A stretch of DNA of 64,000 bases, from positions 2,905,001 through 2,969,000 of the forward strand of contig NZ_BLAW01000001.1 in assembly GCF_009617895.1 (NCBI RefSeq), written 5' to 3'. The stretch is from Prolixibacter sp. SD074 (GTDB taxonomy: Bacteria > Bacteroidota > Bacteroidia > Bacteroidales > Prolixibacteraceae). The notes under the pieces were generated by a model that was not told the DNA's origin, did no database searches, and was given only the letters and a program-made list of their open reading frames with translations. Within the stretch, counting starts at the first letter, position 1, and every line of letters starts with the position of its first letter. Shown piece after piece: positions 9,397-19,062 of the stretch. The translations under genes were made by a program, and so were the position numbers.

Positions 9397-9846
9397 ATGA
9401 GAGTTTCAATTTTAATCATATTACTATCAGGCTTAGGAATTTTTCCCGCCTGCCACCGGGTTGACAAAAACGCAGCACAAACAGAAGGTGAGTACCTAAT
9501 GGCACTGGAAAAAGCAAAGGCGGGCCCACCCGATACGACCGTAATTTCAGCGGGAGACTTTCAGCGAAAATTAGGCTGGGTAAAGGAAGGAACGGAAGGG
9601 TACGCTGTCGTAACCGCTCCGATTAACGGTCATTATTATGGCCGGCCAATCAAAGCGCGTGTTATTAGCAAAACAGACCGGGAACTGAAACTCCGTTTTC
9701 TGGAATCGGTCATGGTGGCGCCGGCTAAAAACTGCCCGGCAGAAGTTAAAAGCGGACAAACCTACTGGGAAAAGCGGGGGGATTTCTGGCAAACACGTGA
9801 TGAAGCCCGCCAATATCTGGCAAAACATGGATGGCTGGGGGAATAA
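9397..9846 (+). CDS. Small lipoprotein of unknown function
   Basis: A 149-residue protein with a short signal and lipobox-like FPAC (Cys19). The mature part has no motif I recognise. It has a beta-rich middle (YAVVTAPINGHYYGRPIKARVISK) and a Trp-rich end (TYWEKRGDFWQTRDEARQYLAKHGWLGE). It stands alone between a divergent DedA gene and an untranslated stretch. Confidence 0.65.
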   Translation: MRVSILIILLSGLGIFPACHRVDKNAAQTEGEYLMALEKAKAGPPDTTVISAGDFQRKLGWVKEGTEGYAVVTAPINGHYYGRPIKARVISKTDRELKLRFLESVMVAPAKNCPAEVKSGQTYWEKRGDFWQTRDEARQYLAKHGWLGE

Positions 9847-10245
9847 CCCTGCATCATGGTATGACGAACGAACAATTAACCTGATGTTCAAGAGGATCAA
9901 ATCGCTCCATCCGTGACGCAAATTTTTCCGGACCGGCGCCACTATCCTGAAAAGAGAAGTACATTCCGGTAAAATAACCTGGCTGTTTCGCCGGGCAATA
10001 AGCCGGCAGGAATATACCTGTGGCGGGTAAGCGATAATTCCGGTCATCCGAAAACATTTAAGCTGATCCGGAGATAGGCGAAGTAATTTTATGATTATTA
10101 ACTAAGGACATTCAGTTTCCTAACTGAGAAATAAAGATTCCCATAAACGCTGATTTTCCATCGGATTTCAGGTTTCATGCTGTTAAAAACACGATGTTTC
10201 GATAAATATTATTTTATTTGCTACCATCCTTGTTTTTAACCATAA
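9847..10245 (+). other. Gene-free stretch before the TonB receptor operon
   Basis: About 400 bp without a convincing gene. It holds a perfect 6-bp hairpin (TCAGTT-TCCT-AACTGA, 10112-10127) and an AT-rich tract just before the receptor start, where the operon promoter should be. No exact TAnnTTTG was found. A 67-codon frame on the minus strand (9854-10057) has no recognisable features. Confidence 0.4.
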
Positions 10246-12957
10246 ATGACAGTTCACTTCAAAAAATACTTCTTACTTATCTATTTCTGGATACTCAGTG
10301 TTCCTATACTTTTTGCGCAGACAAACGAAGGCGAATTGTATGGCGAAATTATTGGGCCCGATGGAAAAGGGATATCAGATGTATCCATAATCAGCAGTGA
10401 AACACAGAACTGGAGTTTAACAGACAGTCTGGGGAATTATCATCTAAAAGTTCCTACCGGGAAATCAGAAATCAACATCCGCCACCTCGGATACCATCCG
10501 GAATCATTCGCAATAGATATTTCTCCCGGTCAGCCCATTCAACGGGATATCAACTTACATGTCCAATCTCTTGGCCTCAGGGAAATAAAGGTTTTAGCCA
10601 GTGAAAACGAACAAAGCCTGACTTCAGCCACCACGATAGGGCAGCAAGCCATCGAGCTGGTCCAGGCTACTAACCTGGGCGATATCATGCAATTACTTCC
10701 CGGGAGACCGGTACAAAATCCCGACCTCAATTCGGCCGGGCAAGCACAATTACGAGGAACCGGTTCATCTACCGATAATAAAATTGACGCGTTTGGAACA
10801 GCCATTATCGTTAATGGAATACCACTCTCCAACGATGCGAATATGCAGGTAAGCAACACATCCACAATCGGAGCAAACGGACTTTTTTCAACCGTAAGTG
10901 GTGGTGGAATTGATTTACGCGACATTCCCGCTGACCAAATCAGCCGGATCGAAGTCATTCGCGGAATACCTTCAGTGCGATACGGGAATCTAACTTCAGG
11001 TGTTATTCGGGTGGAAACCATGCAGGGAAAAGCACCGTTTCGCGCAAAAGTTCGCCTCGATCCGACCACACAGGAAGCAAGTCTGGGAAAAGGGTTGGCA
11101 TTGGGTAAAAGCAACCAAACACTTAATATCGGATTCGATCTCACACATTCACAGCAGGATTTGCACATTCCGGTTCCGGCCTACAACCGGGCTACGGCCA
11201 GTGCCAACTGGAACATACACAGCAACAATCATAACTGGCGGAACCAGGTAAATCTTTCCTTGCTTTACGCGAAAGATCGGGATAAGGGCGACAAAGATGC
11301 CGCGTTGGAGGAAAATCGATATGCCAGCGACAAAGGATTCCGTGTAAGTACAAAAGGTGAGATTAAATCCGGAGAAAAAATACTGAAGAGGCTGGCTTAC
11401 CAGGTATCACTGGCCATGCGAAATCAGGATGCTTACAATAAACAACTCCGTTCAGGAGAAGCTCAACCGTTGCCAACCAACCTCGTTGGAGGGACATTTG
11501 AAGTTCCCTTTGCTCCCGCTGAATACTACACGGCCACGCGCATCGAAGGCAAACCGGTAAATTTCTATGCTTCGCTCATTCAACGTTTCGCGGTAAGCGG
11601 AGAAAAAGTGCACGACCGCTTTTTTGTCGGAACCGAATGGCGAACTGATGTTAATCACGGAAATGGAAAAACATTCGACGCAGGTTATCCGCCACCATCA
11701 TCGTACCGACCAAGAGCCTATAACGATGTTCCGGCATTGAATCAGTTTTCGCTTTTTGCCGAAAATTCTTTCACTTTTCCGTTAGCCGGAAAAACAGTGC
11801 AGTGGCAGGCCGGCATCAGGTACGACAATGTGCTGCCCAATGGATTGTTTAAAAGCAGTTTCGATACAAAATGGCAGCCCAGAACGAATCTGACGTACCA
11901 ACTATTTCCATATTTACGCCTTCGCGGAGGTTACGGAATTACGGCCAAAGCTCCTTCCCTGGTTTATCTCTATCCCGAAGCGGCCTATTTTGATGCTGTC
12001 AGTTACATGTTTTATTCGGCCACTTATCCGGATGAACGCCTCGCATTGATGACCACCCACATTTTCGATGCAACGAATAATCAACTGAAGTTCATGACCA
12101 ACCGGAAAGCGGAAATTGGAGTTGACTTAAATGCAGGGAAATGGAGCGCCCACGTCACCTTTTACAATGAGAAAACGAGGAATGCCTATTCATTTACCGA
12201 TGTGCCGGCTGCATTTCCCTACCCGGTTTACGATACCTCCTTTTACCTTCCGGGAAACGGGGAGAAGCCTCAACTCGATGAGGTGAATGTCGATACATTA
12301 ACCTATCGGAGCGCTTATCTAAAACCGAATAATTCGCTGAACATCGACCGGAAAGGAATAGAATTCGCGATTCAATCACCCGAAATTACTCAAACGGGTA
12401 CCTCCTTTAATCTGAGCGGTGCCTGGTCGGCCAACACTTCCTGGAGTGATGCCCCGGACATACTCGAAATTAGCCGGAATTTTCCAAACAATCCCAACGG
12501 ATACATGGGCATGTATGAGTCGAACAAGACCAATCGTGAGCTGTTTCTGACGACTTTTCGCATTGTCCAGCACATTCCGGTACTTCGGTTTGTGGCAACG
12601 GCTGCACTGCAAAACACCTGGATTGACAAATATGGATCAATTTTCCGTGGTTCTGTCCCGGTAGGTTATATTGATGAAAACGGCAATACAATTCCCTTAA
12701 CTTCTGCACGGGCAACAACCGGTTTTCCGTTTCTCATCCGGAGTGTTGACCCGGTGACGAATGAAAAAGTTAGCCGGCCCGCCTTGTGGAACCTCAACCT
12801 GAAACTGGCAAAAGAAATCGGGAAGAATTATCGTTTCTCCTTCTTCGCCAACAATATGTTTATGCACAATCCGGCCTACGCGAACCATCGCACCGGACAA
12901 ATTGAAAAACGAAATCCCGCACTCTATTTTGGAGGAGAGCTGGCATTTCATTTTTAG
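10246..12957 (+). CDS. TonB-dependent outer-membrane receptor with carboxypeptidase-like domain
   Basis: First gene of a six-gene operon (903 aa). A signal peptide ends near residue 25 (ILFAQ). It is followed by a CarboxypepD_reg-like beta domain (about 28-105, with GPDGKGISDVSI), a plug domain (about 120-250, with VIVNGIPLSNDANM and DIPADQISRIEVIRGIPSVRYG) and a long beta barrel ending in a terminal Phe (LAFHF). It is not paired with a SusD gene, so it is unlikely to be a glycan SusC. The partners (DUF4876, DUF6850, ABC genes) suggest uptake or handling of a small ligand or metal complex; the ligand is unknown. Confidence 0.92.
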   Translation: MTVHFKKYFLLIYFWILSVPILFAQTNEGELYGEIIGPDGKGISDVSIISSETQNWSLTDSLGNYHLKVPTGKSEINIRHLGYHPESFAIDISPGQPIQRDINLHVQSLGLREIKVLASENEQSLTSATTIGQQAIELVQATNLGDIMQLLPGRPVQNPDLNSAGQAQLRGTGSSTDNKIDAFGTAIIVNGIPLSNDANMQVSNTSTIGANGLFSTVSGGGIDLRDIPADQISRIEVIRGIPSVRYGNLTSGVIRVETMQGKAPFRAKVRLDPTTQEASLGKGLALGKSNQTLNIGFDLTHSQQDLHIPVPAYNRATASANWNIHSNNHNWRNQVNLSLLYAKDRDKGDKDAALEENRYASDKGFRVSTKGEIKSGEKILKRLAYQVSLAMRNQDAYNKQLRSGEAQPLPTNLVGGTFEVPFAPAEYYTATRIEGKPVNFYASLIQRFAVSGEKVHDRFFVGTEWRTDVNHGNGKTFDAGYPPPSSYRPRAYNDVPALNQFSLFAENSFTFPLAGKTVQWQAGIRYDNVLPNGLFKSSFDTKWQPRTNLTYQLFPYLRLRGGYGITAKAPSLVYLYPEAAYFDAVSYMFYSATYPDERLALMTTHIFDATNNQLKFMTNRKAEIGVDLNAGKWSAHVTFYNEKTRNAYSFTDVPAAFPYPVYDTSFYLPGNGEKPQLDEVNVDTLTYRSAYLKPNNSLNIDRKGIEFAIQSPEITQTGTSFNLSGAWSANTSWSDAPDILEISRNFPNNPNGYMGMYESNKTNRELFLTTFRIVQHIPVLRFVATAALQNTWIDKYGSIFRGSVPVGYIDENGNTIPLTSARATTGFPFLIRSVDPVTNEKVSRPALWNLNLKLAKEIGKNYRFSFFANNMFMHNPAYANHRTGQIEKRNPALYFGGELAFHF

Positions 12958-14202
12958 ATGAGAAGACTGAAGACCATAGGGCTCCTCTTGATTTGGACAG
13001 TGACTTTACTGACCGGATGCCGCGACGACAAGTTCAACGTTGAGCCACAGTTGTACGACGTTTCTGTTCAGTTGTCATTGCCCGATAGCTACTCCGGTGC
13101 TTCACCCGAAAACACAACCGTACGGTTGATCAACATCGACAACCAACTGGAAAGCGAAGGTGTGACCGGTGCCAACGGCCAATGTACGTTTCACAGAGTC
13201 ACCGCCGGAAAATACCGCTTGTGGGCAGGGAAGAAGTACCCCGCTGCCGAAGCACGCTCGTTGGGTTCTTCATTAGTCACCGACCGGGATATTTTGCAAA
13301 ACCGCTATGTTTCACTCAATTACAATCAGGCCGATATTACCGTAACCGGGAATACAGATTTAGGTAGTAAAACGCTGAAAGAAAATCTGGCCGGCCTACT
13401 GGTGATCAAAGAATTGTATTACACCGGTTCCCGGACCCCCAATGGAAAAGCATACTGGTCCGATCAGTTTGTCGAAATCTTTAACAACAGCGATGAAACC
13501 ATCTACCTCGACAGCCTTTACATTGCCAGTGTTTACGGCGCCAGCGGCAATTCGACAGCCGCTGCCCCCTCACCATATGCCGGCGTGCAGGACAGTGTTT
13601 TCCTCGACTTTGTCAGGATGATTCCCGGAACCGGAAAAGATCATCCATTGAAGCCAGGCAAAAGCATTGTAATTGCCCAGGATGGAATGAATCACCGCGA
13701 TGACCCGAACGGAAATCCAACCAGCATCGACCTGTCGCATGCCGATTGGGAAACGTTCCTATATCGTCCGGAAAATCAAAAAGACATTGATTTCGCCGAA
13801 GTTCCAAACCTGACTGAAATCTTCGCCAGCATGCAATCGACCTTTGATTGGATTTTCAATAGTTACGGAGCCGGCATCGTTATTTACCGCAATTATCATC
13901 AGGATGAAGTACATTTCGTTCCCCGTCCCAATGACACCAAAGGCAGGACCTTGATGTCCATTCCATCCGAATGGGTCTTGGACGGAGTGGAAGCATTAGC
14001 TTCGGCTGATGCCGGCGCGTACCACCGCATACCTTATTCCATCGATGCCGGATTTACTTACTGCAACGGAAATTTCAACCTGCAAAGTTGCCGGCGGAAG
14101 ATTGAACAGGAGCAGGACGGACGCATCATTCTGACGGATACGAATAATTCCAGTGAAGATTTTGATGTGATTCTATTTCCAACACCCGGCACGTTTAATT
14201 AG
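12958..14202 (+). CDS. DUF4876 family lipoprotein
   Basis: A 414-residue lipoprotein (lipobox LTGC, Cys21) that begins directly after the receptor stop codon (TAGATG). Residues about 33-110 look like a prealbumin-type beta domain (TVRLINIDNQLESEGVTGANGQCTFH, split in the middle by the turn), as in DUF4876. The rest (LLVIKELYYTGSRTPNG, FVEIFNNSDETIYLDSLYIAS) resembles a lamin-tail-like fold. In Bacteroidota DUF4876 genes accompany TonB receptors and DUF6850 genes. It is probably a surface or periplasmic partner of the receptor. Function unproven. Confidence 0.75.
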   Translation: MRRLKTIGLLLIWTVTLLTGCRDDKFNVEPQLYDVSVQLSLPDSYSGASPENTTVRLINIDNQLESEGVTGANGQCTFHRVTAGKYRLWAGKKYPAAEARSLGSSLVTDRDILQNRYVSLNYNQADITVTGNTDLGSKTLKENLAGLLVIKELYYTGSRTPNGKAYWSDQFVEIFNNSDETIYLDSLYIASVYGASGNSTAAAPSPYAGVQDSVFLDFVRMIPGTGKDHPLKPGKSIVIAQDGMNHRDDPNGNPTSIDLSHADWETFLYRPENQKDIDFAEVPNLTEIFASMQSTFDWIFNSYGAGIVIYRNYHQDEVHFVPRPNDTKGRTLMSIPSEWVLDGVEALASADAGAYHRIPYSIDAGFTYCNGNFNLQSCRRKIEQEQDGRIILTDTNNSSEDFDVILFPTPGTFN

Positions 14203-14203
14203 C

Positions 14204-15751
14204 ATGAAAAAACTCCTGAACATAAATATTATCCTCTGCATGTTGAGTTTCATGCTCCTCTCCTTAACCGGGGTGGCACAAAATCCGGTTCAAACAGAAA
14301 TGGAGGAGCAGGCACTTTTCTTTTCCGGGAAACCGGGAACAGACTTGCCCTTCGCACTACTGTTGAATGACTCCCTCCCGGACTTTAACCGACTTGAATT
14401 ATCCGGAACTATGCGCAGTCAACCCTTCCGGGAAACCGGAACACCGGACAAGTATAAAGGCCTCAACTTTTCAACTTACGGCTACAAACAGGTCAAGCAG
14501 TTCCGATTCTTCGGCAAAGTCGACTACCAACGCAGCCGTGAGGAAAATATCCAGTGGCATGATCGTTTGTCCCGGCATCCGCTAAATCCATTTCAATTGG
14601 TTGATTCCATTGGCGGAAACTGGAAGAAAGACAAATACCACTTAGAGGTTAATGGACTGACTCCGATCAGCAATCATTTGATGGCCGGACTGGGGGCTGC
14701 TTTCCAGGTAGAGAGCGGCGGGAAGGATCAAAATCCACGAGCAGGGAATAATGCCTTTGAAATAACAGTCACACCATCAATAATTTACCGGACAGCCAAC
14801 TGGCATTTAGGGATCGAAGGATGGTATCAAAGGTCTCGTGAGGATATCGATTTTCTGACCTACCAGAATAACGTTGGCTACGACTACTTTTTCATCAATG
14901 GTTTGAGTCTGTACGGACATCCGCTGAACCATATCAGTTACAGTTACCGGTATAATGCAAATGGGAAAGGCGTGGCCATTTTCTTTCAGAATAAAACTTC
15001 GTCCGGAGCGCAATGGAATGGGAAGCTGGACTACAAATTATGGGAAGAATCAGCCATTGAGACACCGTATGCCAATAGCCTGAATCCGGAAACCGGAAGA
15101 GTTGAATCCAATCCGGCAACCGATGCGCAATATTCCCTGGAACGGTTTGACGGTTGGGTATCGCTTACCCTTCCGGGAGAAAAATGGAATCAGTATTTCA
15201 GTGTCGCCGCGGAGTACGACGATGGGAGAAATTTCATGGCCCAAACCGCGCAAACAGATTTAACGACACAATTCCTGAATGCTCAAATCGACTGGAAAGC
15301 ATTGTTGAAAAAGGAAATGCAGGTGCGGTGGATTTTCAACGCCAATGTCAATCTCCTGTCCGGGAAAACCAATAATATTTTGTACGGATACCAAAATCTT
15401 GAAAAACTGACAGCACACGGTTCGGTAAGCCATTCCTTCTTTACAGGACAAAAAGGAAGAATTGAAACCGAGTTGACCGTTTCATGGGAAGCCGATTTGG
15501 GAAGCACACAAAATATTGCTCCGGCGTCAGTATTTATTCCGGAATCATCTGAAATAACAGTCCCGGTTGTTCAGCATAATTTCCGCTATCTTTCCGCCGG
15601 GAATGTGAACCTTTTCTCTCAAATCACCTGGTATCCTGGATGGAAACCCGCGCCAAATGCTTATATTCGCTTAGCAGGCGGAGCAAACAGATTCACAGCA
15701 ATGGAGGAAACTAACAGTTTTGCAGAGATAGGTTTGGGCAGCTATTTTTAA
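14204..15751 (+). CDS. DUF6850 family outer-membrane beta-barrel protein
   Basis: A 515-residue protein with a signal peptide ending at VAQ (26), starting one base after the DUF4876 stop. The mature part alternates hydrophobic and polar residues in many short strands (QFRFFGKVDYQRSREENIQW, IIYRTANWHLGIEGWYQRS) and ends in an aromatic (LGSYF), as expected for an outer-membrane barrel. The match to DUF6850 rests on this architecture and on the neighbouring genes. It may be a second pore working with the TonB receptor. Confidence 0.7.
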   Translation: MKKLLNINIILCMLSFMLLSLTGVAQNPVQTEMEEQALFFSGKPGTDLPFALLLNDSLPDFNRLELSGTMRSQPFRETGTPDKYKGLNFSTYGYKQVKQFRFFGKVDYQRSREENIQWHDRLSRHPLNPFQLVDSIGGNWKKDKYHLEVNGLTPISNHLMAGLGAAFQVESGGKDQNPRAGNNAFEITVTPSIIYRTANWHLGIEGWYQRSREDIDFLTYQNNVGYDYFFINGLSLYGHPLNHISYSYRYNANGKGVAIFFQNKTSSGAQWNGKLDYKLWEESAIETPYANSLNPETGRVESNPATDAQYSLERFDGWVSLTLPGEKWNQYFSVAAEYDDGRNFMAQTAQTDLTTQFLNAQIDWKALLKKEMQVRWIFNANVNLLSGKTNNILYGYQNLEKLTAHGSVSHSFFTGQKGRIETELTVSWEADLGSTQNIAPASVFIPESSEITVPVVQHNFRYLSAGNVNLFSQITWYPGWKPAPNAYIRLAGGANRFTAMEETNSFAEIGLGSYF

Positions 15752-15761
15752 TACAACCGGC

Positions 15762-16649
15762 ATGGAGAATATCATTGTGTGTAAAAACCTGACGCATCAT
15801 TACGGAGCGAAACCGGTTTTCGAAAACCTGAATTTCAACGTGCCTGCCGGAAGTATTTTGGGTTTGTTGGGGAAGAACGGAACCGGCAAAACCACGACCA
15901 TCAATATTTTGAATGGTTTTCTTCAACCGACCGGAGGCCAGTGTTACATTTTTGGCGAAGATTCGCAACATCTTTCTCCTGGTACAAAGGCTCGAATCGG
16001 TTATCTGGTGGAAGGGCACATTCAATATGGCTTCATGACCATCGCCGAAATCGAGCGATACTATTCTGCTTATTATCCCGGATGGAAAAAAGAGCCTTAC
16101 TACGAGCTTATGGCGAAATTGGATGTGGCTCCCAATCAAAAGATTTCGGCCATGTCAACCGGACAGCGTTCGCAGGTGGCACTAGGGCTCATTCTGGCAC
16201 AAGATCCGGAATTATTGATTTTGGACGATTTCAGCATGGGCCTCGATCCCGGCTATCGCAGACTATTTATTGATTATCTGCTTGAATATGCCCGGACCGG
16301 AAATAAAACCGTTTTCACCACTTCGCATATTATTCAGGATATGGAGCAATTGATCGACGATGTATTGATTCTGGATGCCAAACAGGTAGTGGCACAACAA
16401 CCACTCAACGATTTTATGCAGTGTTTTCGCAAGTTTACGTTTACAACAAATACAAAAGTGGAGGACTGGAGTAATGCCCCGGCAGTGAATGTGGAACAAC
16501 TGAACCAGTATTATGTAGAGCTTTATACCTGGTCTGAGGAAATTGAAGTGAAAGCCTTTTTGGACAAAAATGGAATTTTAACGGAAAATTTTTCACGGGG
16601 AAACATGAATCTGGAGGATGCTTTCATTGGCCTAACCGGAAAATATTAA
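15762..16649 (+). CDS. ABC transporter ATP-binding protein
   Basis: A 295-residue single nucleotide-binding domain. Walker A is GLLGKNGTGKTTT, the signature is the unusual MSTGQRSQVALG, and the switch histidine is in TTSHIIQDME. Walker B reads LLILDDFSMGLDPGYR, so the usual catalytic Glu after the Walker B Asp is an Asp. The C-terminal 80 residues form an extra domain. Fourth gene of the envelope operon, followed by its likely permease. The pairing suggests an ABC-2-like exporter, or an importer working with the TonB receptor; direction is not decided by sequence. Confidence 0.88.
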   Translation: MENIIVCKNLTHHYGAKPVFENLNFNVPAGSILGLLGKNGTGKTTTINILNGFLQPTGGQCYIFGEDSQHLSPGTKARIGYLVEGHIQYGFMTIAEIERYYSAYYPGWKKEPYYELMAKLDVAPNQKISAMSTGQRSQVALGLILAQDPELLILDDFSMGLDPGYRRLFIDYLLEYARTGNKTVFTTSHIIQDMEQLIDDVLILDAKQVVAQQPLNDFMQCFRKFTFTTNTKVEDWSNAPAVNVEQLNQYYVELYTWSEEIEVKAFLDKNGILTENFSRGNMNLEDAFIGLTGKY

Positions 16650-16665
16650 TTGATAAAACTTCAGG

Positions 16666-17337
16666 ATGCTTAAAGCATTGTTTATAAAGGAATGGATAAA
16701 AATACGCTGGATTCTGATTGGATTCTTTGTGGGTTCCCTTTTTTCAGCTGCCAAATTGATACTGGATATCCACCACCAGGTTGAGCTGATGGGAGCCGCG
16801 AACTTATGGGACATCTTGCTTTTCAATAACTTTAATCCTTACCGCTGGATGAAATATCTACCGCTCGTTACGGGGATAGCCATCGCTTTAGCACAGTTCA
16901 TTCCCGAAATTCAGCAAAAACGCATCAAGCTAACGTTCCATCTTCCGGTTAACGAAAACCGGGTATTACTACAAATCACCCTAACAGGCAGCCTGTTCTT
17001 GCTGATTATTTTCCTATCGGAATTATTAATCGCACTCACAGGGATTACACTTGTGCTGCCTAAGAAACTGGTAACAGATGCCCTTTTCACTCTTGCACCC
17101 TGGTTTCTTGGTGGCATAACTGCCTATCATTTAACGGTCATGGTCATATTCGAATCGACAGTGCTCCGCAAGCTTTTCCTCATCCTCATCGCTTCCGCTT
17201 TCATCGCATTGTTCTATCAAACGGCCACAACCGGCGCCTATCGTCCGGCGCTACCACTACTTACCGTTATGACGATATTGACTTTTTTCACCCATTTATA
17301 CACCGCATACCGCTTCAGGAAAGGGATTAATCAATGA
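16666..17337 (+). CDS. ABC-2-like membrane permease subunit
   Basis: A 223-residue integral membrane protein with about six hydrophobic helices (for example WILIGFFVGSLFSAAKLILDI and LFLLIIFLSELLIALTGITLVL). A conserved-looking cytoplasmic element IQQKRIKLTFHLPVNENRVL lies before helix 3, as in ABC-2 type permeases of this group. It lies 16 bp after the ATPase gene and overlaps the next gene by 4 bp, so the three are translationally linked. The membrane partner assignment is inference from position and topology. Confidence 0.75.
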   Translation: MLKALFIKEWIKIRWILIGFFVGSLFSAAKLILDIHHQVELMGAANLWDILLFNNFNPYRWMKYLPLVTGIAIALAQFIPEIQQKRIKLTFHLPVNENRVLLQITLTGSLFLLIIFLSELLIALTGITLVLPKKLVTDALFTLAPWFLGGITAYHLTVMVIFESTVLRKLFLILIASAFIALFYQTATTGAYRPALPLLTVMTILTFFTHLYTAYRFRKGINQ

Positions 17338-18569
17338 TTAAGGTAAGTCGCTACATACTCATCCTCCTGGTAATCTTTACATTGTCCACTTTTCTGCCAG
17401 ATTTCTTTCTGACAACTTTTGAACGACATGTCCCTGTTCCGTTCGTCATGTACAGTTCTTTCTCACATCAATTTGTGATACGCAAAGCCGAAGACGGAAA
17501 AACGCTTTACTACGATTCGGGGGGAAAGTCCTTTAACCGGAGCCAGTACGAACAGCAACTGCCATTGTTTCATTTTCGCCAGTTGATGGCCGACGGCCTG
17601 ATGCCCGATTCCCTTTTCGGGAAACCGGTTGACGTATTCGAAATCAATAATGCCAATTTCTTCTCACGGATAACTCCCTCCGATATCGATGCTCCGCAAG
17701 CTGGCTTGTACCTGCTGTTTGAGTCAGAATCGGGCCGTGTCGCACTCGAAAAACCCGACGACTATTTCCGGATAACCAACAAAGGAATCGAATTTATCGA
17801 TCCGGCTTCCAATGGCGTTAAACCCGGGAAGAGTGAGCTATTCACAAAAGTTTTAAAGGAAAAGGGAATGACTTTCCCGGCAAGGATGATCGCTGGCATT
17901 CCGAACATTCGGAAAAAGTACGATCAGGGTTATTTCATTGTCGACAAAAAGGAACATCTCTTTCATTTAAAAATGGGAAAAGGATTGCCGTACTGTCTGG
18001 AGATTCCGTTGCCGAAAAACGTTCACATCCTCTACATTGATTGTACCGATTTTAGAAACCGGGAGTTTTATGGCTACATCATTACCAGCGATAACCGTGT
18101 TTTTGTTCTGCAAACCGACACCTACAAGCTGGTAAACTGGCCGGTAAAACACTACAATGCCAGAACCGATAAACTGAGCCTGAGAGGTAACCTCGATTCC
18201 CGCCTGGCCATTATCGGTAAACCCAACGATGTCTACGCGTACGCGAGCAACCGTCAATACGTGCTTCAAAATGAATTTCACGAAAAACTAGCGCCCAATT
18301 TTCCCCGTGGGGCACAAATTGTCAACCACATCCTGTTTCCATTCAGAATTGAGTCCGGACCGGTATCTTCCGATTTTCATCGAATTATGATACAATTTCC
18401 TGAAAACATACTCTTTATCATCGGTAATCTGTTCTTTCTATTGCTTTATCTGGTAATCTTCTTCGCTATTAGAAGAAAGAGGTTGGTTATCGCCGAGTTG
18501 GTAATTATTCTCCTGACCGGACTATATGGATTTCTGGGAGTACTTTTGGTGCCAGCAGTGAAAAAATAA
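17334..18569 (+). CDS. DUF4857 family membrane-anchored protein
   Basis: A 411-residue protein overlapping the permease gene by ATGA. One N-terminal membrane helix (YILILLVIFTLSTFLPDFFL) is followed by a large, mostly beta domain of about 320 residues facing out of the cytoplasm. Two C-terminal helices follow (ILFIIGNLFFLLLYLVIFFA and LVIAELVIILLTGLYGFLGV). The layout matches DUF4857, a Bacteroidota family next to ABC genes. It could be a periplasmic scaffold coupling the ABC transporter to the outer-membrane parts; that role is inference. Confidence 0.72.
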   Translation: MIKVSRYILILLVIFTLSTFLPDFFLTTFERHVPVPFVMYSSFSHQFVIRKAEDGKTLYYDSGGKSFNRSQYEQQLPLFHFRQLMADGLMPDSLFGKPVDVFEINNANFFSRITPSDIDAPQAGLYLLFESESGRVALEKPDDYFRITNKGIEFIDPASNGVKPGKSELFTKVLKEKGMTFPARMIAGIPNIRKKYDQGYFIVDKKEHLFHLKMGKGLPYCLEIPLPKNVHILYIDCTDFRNREFYGYIITSDNRVFVLQTDTYKLVNWPVKHYNARTDKLSLRGNLDSRLAIIGKPNDVYAYASNRQYVLQNEFHEKLAPNFPRGAQIVNHILFPFRIESGPVSSDFHRIMIQFPENILFIIGNLFFLLLYLVIFFAIRRKRLVIAELVIILLTGLYGFLGVLLVPAVKK

Positions 18570-18666
18570 CCTGACTGCCAGATTGTCAAAAGATTCCTTA
18601 AAGCGAATAAAACACTCCCATCATGGACTTTTTAAACGATAATTTCTATTTTTTAGAAATTCAATA

Positions 18667-18674
18667 TAATTTTG
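18667..18674 (+). promoter_or_regulatory. Possible -7 promoter element for the 77-aa gene
   Basis: TAATTTTG matches TAnnTTTG about 50 bp before ATG 18724, with a TTTC 20 bp upstream in the -33 position. The -33 match is imperfect. Confidence 0.35.
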
Positions 18675-18723
18675 GCTCGAATCTTGATGTAACAAGCACC
18701 AATGATGAATTAAGAAGAGAGAC

Positions 18724-18957
18724 ATGACAACAAAAATAAAACTGTATAAGATTTTACGTCGGGTAGGACTGCAAAAAAAACGGATTATGGTAGCCAACAA
18801 CAAGGAAGAATTATTCCTCGACGAATTGGATAACCGTTTATTGACGTACTATTTTGAGAAGGAGTTTGGAGTAACGGTAGAAGACGAAAAGATTCCAACA
18901 CTGACCACCGTTCCTATGGTGGAACGCTTTCTGTCCCGGCTGCTAAAATCAGCTTAA
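18724..18957 (+). CDS. Degenerate acyl-carrier-like small protein
   Basis: A 77-residue charged protein. From residue 8 it aligns by eye with acyl carrier proteins: helix 1 (LYKILRRVGL), a loop, then LDELDNRLLTYYFEKEFGVTV in place of the carrier DSLDxVELxxxLExEFGIxI, and TLTTVPMVERFL for the last helix. The serine that would carry phosphopantetheine is Glu34 (DEL instead of DSL), so it cannot be modified in the usual way. No lipid or polyketide genes are adjacent. It could be a protein-binding relic or adaptor. The fold call is by eye and needs a profile search. Confidence 0.6.
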   Translation: MTTKIKLYKILRRVGLQKKRIMVANNKEELFLDELDNRLLTYYFEKEFGVTVEDEKIPTLTTVPMVERFLSRLLKSA

Positions 18958-19062
18958 ATAACGATATAGATCGTCTTAACAAAAATTTTGTATTTATTTT
19001 AACCAAAAAATATTGCCAATCTGGAATTTTTATTTTTCCTTTACGACGTAAACGTGAAGAAA

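Noticed and set aside
9854-10057. 67-codon open frame on the minus strand before the TonB operon
   Set aside because: No recognisable features and no promoter or neighbour logic; not enough to call a gene.
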